A stretch of DNA of 64,000 nucleotides from Acidobacteriaceae bacterium KBS 146 (lineage in GTDB: Bacteria > Acidobacteriota > Terriglobia > Terriglobales > Acidobacteriaceae). Both the position numbers and the translations under genes were made by a program. Shown in pieces: positions 60,691 through 64,000 of the stretch (position 1 is its first letter; the number at the start of each line of letters is the position of its first letter). The DNA is taken from positions 3,906,001-3,970,000 of the forward strand of contig JHVA01000001.1 in the NCBI GenBank assembly GCA_000688615.1. The letters run 5' to 3'. Below the pieces are notes generated by a model that made no database searches, was not told the origin of the DNA, and worked only from the letters and a program-made list of their open reading frames with translations.

Positions 60691-61752
60691 ATGGGTAAAG
60701 TACTTTCAACGTTTGCAGGTAAGGTTTTTGGGCTCGTGTTGCTTTGCGGGACAGCTATGGCGAGTTCTTTTCAGTTGAAATCTCCATGGGATGGGCAAGC
60801 GGTCAAGACGACGAATGCAGCGTACGCCTGTCCTGCCGTTGTGACACCGCCGGTCGATTTTGTAACAGACGGGTTTTATGCTGAGAATGATCCCACCCAT
60901 TCCATTGTTGATCCGGCAAGGATGAAGGCGTATACCGCCAGTTCAGGGCCGGTGAAGCATGAAGGAGACGTTGTTGTGGCCGCCGCGGACGCATTCCGAG
61001 AGAGCGGATCGCTCTCTGCCGCCCGTTGCGTCGTTCAGCATATCGAGAGCGAGGCTCGTGCCCGCTCGCTCACGGGAAAGATGTCGTCACGGCAGGCCTA
61101 CTACGTTCAGGGATGGGTCCTTGGCGCTCAGGCGGTCGCTTATCTAAAGGTGCGTGGGGCGGGTGTGGTTTCAAAGGATCAGGAAGAGTTGATTTTTCCG
61201 TGGCTGAAAGATGTCGCCAGCCAGGCGCGCGAGTTTTATGACGAAAAAGAGAAGCAAGATGCGGGATCGCAGAACAATCATCTTTATTGGGCGGCGGTCG
61301 AGCTGGGAGCGGTAGGCATTGCAGCGAATGATCCTGGCGATTTTGACTGGGCGATGAAGGCGGCACGGGAGGGAATCGGCGCCATCCAGGAGGATGGAAC
61401 ATTGCCTCAGGAGATGCGTCGGGGCAAGCGAGCTTTGCATTACCACCTGTATGCGGCGGCGCCTTTAGTGATGCTGGCGGAGTTTGGGGAAGCGAATGGG
61501 ATCGATCTCTATGCAGAGCGCGATGGAGCTCTGAAGCGGCTGGTTCAGGTTGCAACTGCGGGACTGCGCGACCCGTCTTTCTTTGCAAAGCAGGCAGGAA
61601 TCGCGCAGGAGGTCTCGCTTCCTCCTTCGGGAGAGGCGATCGGCTGGGTCACGCCTTATCTGAGGCGTTTCCCTGATCCGGCAACGGCGAAGCTGCTTGC
61701 CATGTGCTCGAACCCTAGTTACATGTACCTTGGTGGTTTGCCTCCGGAATAA
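60691..61752 (+). CDS. PL5 alginate lyase (mannuronate lyase)
   Basis: A 353-residue secreted enzyme that cleaves poly-mannuronate by beta-elimination. Signal peptide 1-25. The alpha/alpha barrel contains SRQAYYVQGWVLGAQAVAYLKV and the diagnostic active-site motif AGSQNNHLYWAAVELGAVGI, then DWAMKAAREGIGAIQEDGTLPQEMRRGKRALHYHLYAAAPLVMLAEFGEANG, which matches the AlgL family closely. It sits 55 bp after GH92 and 37 bp before GH27, so an operon is likely. The ATG at 60691 has a GGGAAAAG site. Confidence 0.9.
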   Translation: MGKVLSTFAGKVFGLVLLCGTAMASSFQLKSPWDGQAVKTTNAAYACPAVVTPPVDFVTDGFYAENDPTHSIVDPARMKAYTASSGPVKHEGDVVVAAADAFRESGSLSAARCVVQHIESEARARSLTGKMSSRQAYYVQGWVLGAQAVAYLKVRGAGVVSKDQEELIFPWLKDVASQAREFYDEKEKQDAGSQNNHLYWAAVELGAVGIAANDPGDFDWAMKAAREGIGAIQEDGTLPQEMRRGKRALHYHLYAAAPLVMLAEFGEANGIDLYAERDGALKRLVQVATAGLRDPSFFAKQAGIAQEVSLPPSGEAIGWVTPYLRRFPDPATAKLLAMCSNPSYMYLGGLPPE

Positions 61753-61789
61753 AGGGAGCGTTGATTCGCAAATGGAGAATAGGAATCGT

Positions 61790-62974
61790 ATGCATCTAGG
61801 AAAAAGACTGAGTAATATTTTTCTGCTTGCTGCCTTTGTATGGAGCGCTCAAGCATCCAACGCTCAAAACACCACGCCCGTTGCCGCAACGCCGCCGATG
61901 GGGTGGAATAGCTGGAATCATTTTCATAACAAAGTTGAGGACGCAACGATTCGCGCGCAGGCAGATGCCATGGTCGCAAGCGGCATGCGCGATGCTGGAT
62001 ATCTCTACATCAACATCGACGACACCTGGGAGGCGGGGCGGGATGCCCAGGGAAATATTCAGACGAACTCGAAGTTTCCCGACATGAAGGCGCTTGCTGA
62101 TTATGTCCATAGCAAGGGGCTGAAGCTTGGCATCTACTCGTCGCCGGGTGCGAAGACATGCGCGAAGTATGAGGGAAGCCTGGGGCATGAAGAACAGGAT
62201 GCCCGGACCTATGCCAACTGGGGAATCGATTATCTGAAGTATGATCTCTGCGGACTTCGCGAGCCGATGAAGAGCGCGTCCTCTCCGGAGGCGGCGCACA
62301 AGCTTATGGTGGATGCCTACATCAAGATGCGCGATGCTCTTCGCAGCACAGGGCGGCCGATTGTTTACAGCCTTTGCCAGTATGGAAACGATGCCGTGTG
62401 GCGTTGGGGAGCGGATGTCGGAGGCAACCTGTGGAGGACGACCGGCGACATCAGCGACAAGTATGCCAGCATGGCGCAGATCGGGTTTACCCAGGCCGGT
62501 CTGGCTCGATTTGCAGGGCCCGGACACTGGAACGATCCAGACATGCTGGAAGTGGGAAATGGAGGCATGAACGCGGATGAATATAAGACACACATGAGCC
62601 TGTGGGCGATTCTGGCTGCACCGTTGCTGGCGGGCAATGACCTCACCACGATGGCTCCTGAAACGGTAGCGATGCTGACCAATCGCGATGTGATCGCAAT
62701 CGATCAGGACAAGGAAGGAAAACAGGGAGATCGAGTGTGGGTGGAAGGACCGATCGAAGTGTGGATCAAGCCGCTCAGTGGAGGGGCGAAGGCGATTGGG
62801 ATCTTCAATCGGCATCCTTCCGCGATTACGGCGCAGCCTGATCTCAATAAACTGGGAATTCGGAACGGTGTAAAGGTGAAGGATATCTGGCAGAACAAGG
62901 AGATGAATCTTTCCTCAGACTACTCCGTGACGATTCCGGGGCATGGTGTCGTCTTGCTGCGAACGCTGCCCTAA
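61790..62974 (+). CDS. GH27 alpha-galactosidase
   Basis: A 394-residue secreted glycosidase removing alpha-1,6 galactose. Signal peptide ~1-25 (LLAAFVWSAQASNAQ). The barrel starts PPMGWNSWNHFHNKV; YLYINIDDTWEAGRDAQG, LKLGIYSSPGAKTC, GIDYLKYDLCG (nucleophile Asp) and GPGHWNDPDMLEVGNGGMN (acid/base Asp) are all present, and LLAGNDLTTM is typical. The ATG at 61790 follows AGGAAT; an in-frame ATG 18 bases upstream is possible. A strong terminator follows. Confidence 0.95.
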   Translation: MHLGKRLSNIFLLAAFVWSAQASNAQNTTPVAATPPMGWNSWNHFHNKVEDATIRAQADAMVASGMRDAGYLYINIDDTWEAGRDAQGNIQTNSKFPDMKALADYVHSKGLKLGIYSSPGAKTCAKYEGSLGHEEQDARTYANWGIDYLKYDLCGLREPMKSASSPEAAHKLMVDAYIKMRDALRSTGRPIVYSLCQYGNDAVWRWGADVGGNLWRTTGDISDKYASMAQIGFTQAGLARFAGPGHWNDPDMLEVGNGGMNADEYKTHMSLWAILAAPLLAGNDLTTMAPETVAMLTNRDVIAIDQDKEGKQGDRVWVEGPIEVWIKPLSGGAKAIGIFNRHPSAITAQPDLNKLGIRNGVKVKDIWQNKEMNLSSDYSVTIPGHGVVLLRTLP

Positions 62975-63002
62975 TCGGAGTTGTGACAACCTTGATGGTG
63001 AA

Positions 63003-63036
63003 GAGAGAGCCCTCCATGGAGGGCTCTCTCGTTTTT
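63003..63036. terminator. Rho-independent terminator after GH27
   Basis: A perfect 14-bp stem (arm GAGAGAGCCCTCCA) with almost no loop and a five-T run; symmetric, so it may also end the converging minus-strand gene. Confidence 0.9.
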
Positions 63037-63038
63037 AA

Positions 63039-63959
63039 CTATTGATAGTCGGGATTCCATATTCGTGCGCGGTAGATGACGGCAGATCTTCGGGTTCTCG
63101 AATCTGTCGGTGAGTAGAACTCGACCACATCTGTACACCAGGTATTTTGCGAGCACGAGGGATGGGGCCTGGTCTCGATGATCTGACCGTCAGCCTGATT
63201 GTTGATGCTCTTGTAGCCTGGGACATCTTGGAAGATCAGCGCCTGCTGCGTGGTCTTGTTGTAGGTCCAGGTTTTTGACCCAGTCGTAAGAAGGAGAGTG
63301 TTGGGATCGCCATACTTCGGTGAGAGATCATGACCGCTTCCATCGGGCAGTGTGGTGCTCGAGAGCAATGTCAGTGTGGGGGACGCGGCGGTACCGCCAA
63401 CGTTTAGTTGCACCAGCTGATTTTTGCCAAGAGCCCACAAGACTTTCCGGGCGGGGTCCCATAAGACGTTATGGGCATCCGGCAGATTGTATTGAGCGAA
63501 GGTGGATGAGCCAGGACCTTGAGAGGCAGCGTAGATGCGAACCCATCCACCAGTCGATGCAGCTACTGCCACGTTGCCGTCAGGGAGAAGCTCAATTCCG
63601 TGAACATTGGATTGCTTTCCGATGTTGACAGACCATTTTTTCTCTTTCGAGGGGTAAGAGATGACCGCGATCAAACCGTATCCACTGGCGGTTATCATGC
63701 ATTGGCCGCCGCACATAGAGTTGTTGCGGAGACGTGCATCGTTGGGGAGATCCCATCCTTCCGGGCCCATTCCACTGTCGGAAGGCTTCCAACTCCACAC
63801 AACTGCTGCGGGATTCGTTACGGACCAGTCTTTCTGGGAGTAGTCCATGACGAGAATGCGCGGGTTGCCGACCGTCTGATCGGCAACCGCGATGTAATCC
63901 GCAGCAAGTGCAGGCAGGGTGATTCCCATCGTTAGTACAAGCGTTGCAAAGCGAATCAT
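63039..63959 (-). CDS. secreted beta-propeller-like protein
   Basis: A 306-residue exported protein with a signal peptide (1-19, ending ALAA). The body has short strand-turn repeats (ADYIAVADQTVGNPRILVMDYSQ, LIAVISYPSKEKKWSVNIGKQSNVHGIELLPDGNVAVAAS, VLWDPARKVLWALGKNQLVQLN) typical of a propeller, and cysteines CGGQC and SCSQNTWC that could form disulfides. It resembles DUF6528-type proteins by pattern only. It converges with GH27 at a shared terminator; role in glycan binding is possible. Confidence 0.8.
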   Translation of the reverse strand: MIRFATLVLTMGITLPALAADYIAVADQTVGNPRILVMDYSQKDWSVTNPAAVVWSWKPSDSGMGPEGWDLPNDARLRNNSMCGGQCMITASGYGLIAVISYPSKEKKWSVNIGKQSNVHGIELLPDGNVAVAASTGGWVRIYAASQGPGSSTFAQYNLPDAHNVLWDPARKVLWALGKNQLVQLNVGGTAASPTLTLLSSTTLPDGSGHDLSPKYGDPNTLLLTTGSKTWTYNKTTQQALIFQDVPGYKSINNQADGQIIETRPHPSCSQNTWCTDVVEFYSPTDSRTRRSAVIYRARIWNPDYQ

Positions 63960-64000
63960 TTTTATCCTTTGCTGTTCGCAGCCGGTCGTCTCAAAAGAGG

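Overview
The window looks like a chromosomal segment of an acidobacterium of the class Terriglobia (Granulicella / Edaphobacter / Terriglobus type). Evidence: GC near 60%, an acidobacterial VWFA-type secreted protein, a Cna/carboxypeptidase-fold TonB-dependent receptor, many small secreted proteins with no wider family, and dispersed hairpin-rich intergenic repeats. Genus is inference. No phage, plasmid, transposase, rRNA operon or CRISPR array is seen. One tRNA (Leu, anticodon CAG) is present.

Layout. 1-14.3 kb is mostly housekeeping on the minus strand: biotin ligase and NadC, valyl-tRNA synthetase, a BamD-like lipoprotein-assembly TPR protein, ribulose-phosphate epimerase, a truncated UvrC-like protein, PmbA and MutM, interrupted by two plus-strand membrane-anchored bactofilin-like proteins and a GAF/DHp signalling protein. 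14.4-24.5 kb holds a YVTN beta-propeller, an MFS/spermidine-synthase fusion, an SRPBCC-ArsR pair with twin palindromic operators, PurA, a HIT hydrolase and ribosomal protein S1.

24.6-27.2 kb is the most unusual part: five head-to-tail 227-bp repeats, each encoding the same 57-residue secreted peptide with a CX7C C-terminus, upstream of a seven-helix membrane protein on the same strand and preceded by an AT-rich control region with three inverted repeats. These peptide genes are short enough to be missed by ordinary gene calling. I infer a peptide export/sensing or surface-peptide system, but the function is unproven. It is followed by infC, which starts at the classical ATT codon behind a GGAGG site, then a response regulator with a histone-H1-like tail facing an 89-residue protein that carries only a histidine-kinase H-box.

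29.3-44.1 kb carries trpC-trpF, a prolyl oligopeptidase, several periplasmic or surface proteins (VWFA, YXWGXW, LysM/BON, DUF937, MliC-like, SCO1, RcnB-like, lactonase propeller), RidA, MsrB, ribosomal protein L28, DinB and an HGSNAT-type acyltransferase. 44.4-48.7 kb is accessory: small enzymes, a PEP-CTERM protein, composite dispersed repeats, and an AT-richer TPR membrane protein that looks acquired. 48.8-64 kb has an enlarged GlmS, a family-2 glycosyltransferase, a TonB-dependent receptor behind a near-consensus sigma-70 promoter, a GMC oxidoreductase with an aldo/keto reductase, and a polysaccharide-degrading run (GH92 mannosidase, PL5 alginate lyase, GH27 alpha-galactosidase), pointing to use of mannose-, mannuronate- and galactose-containing glycans.
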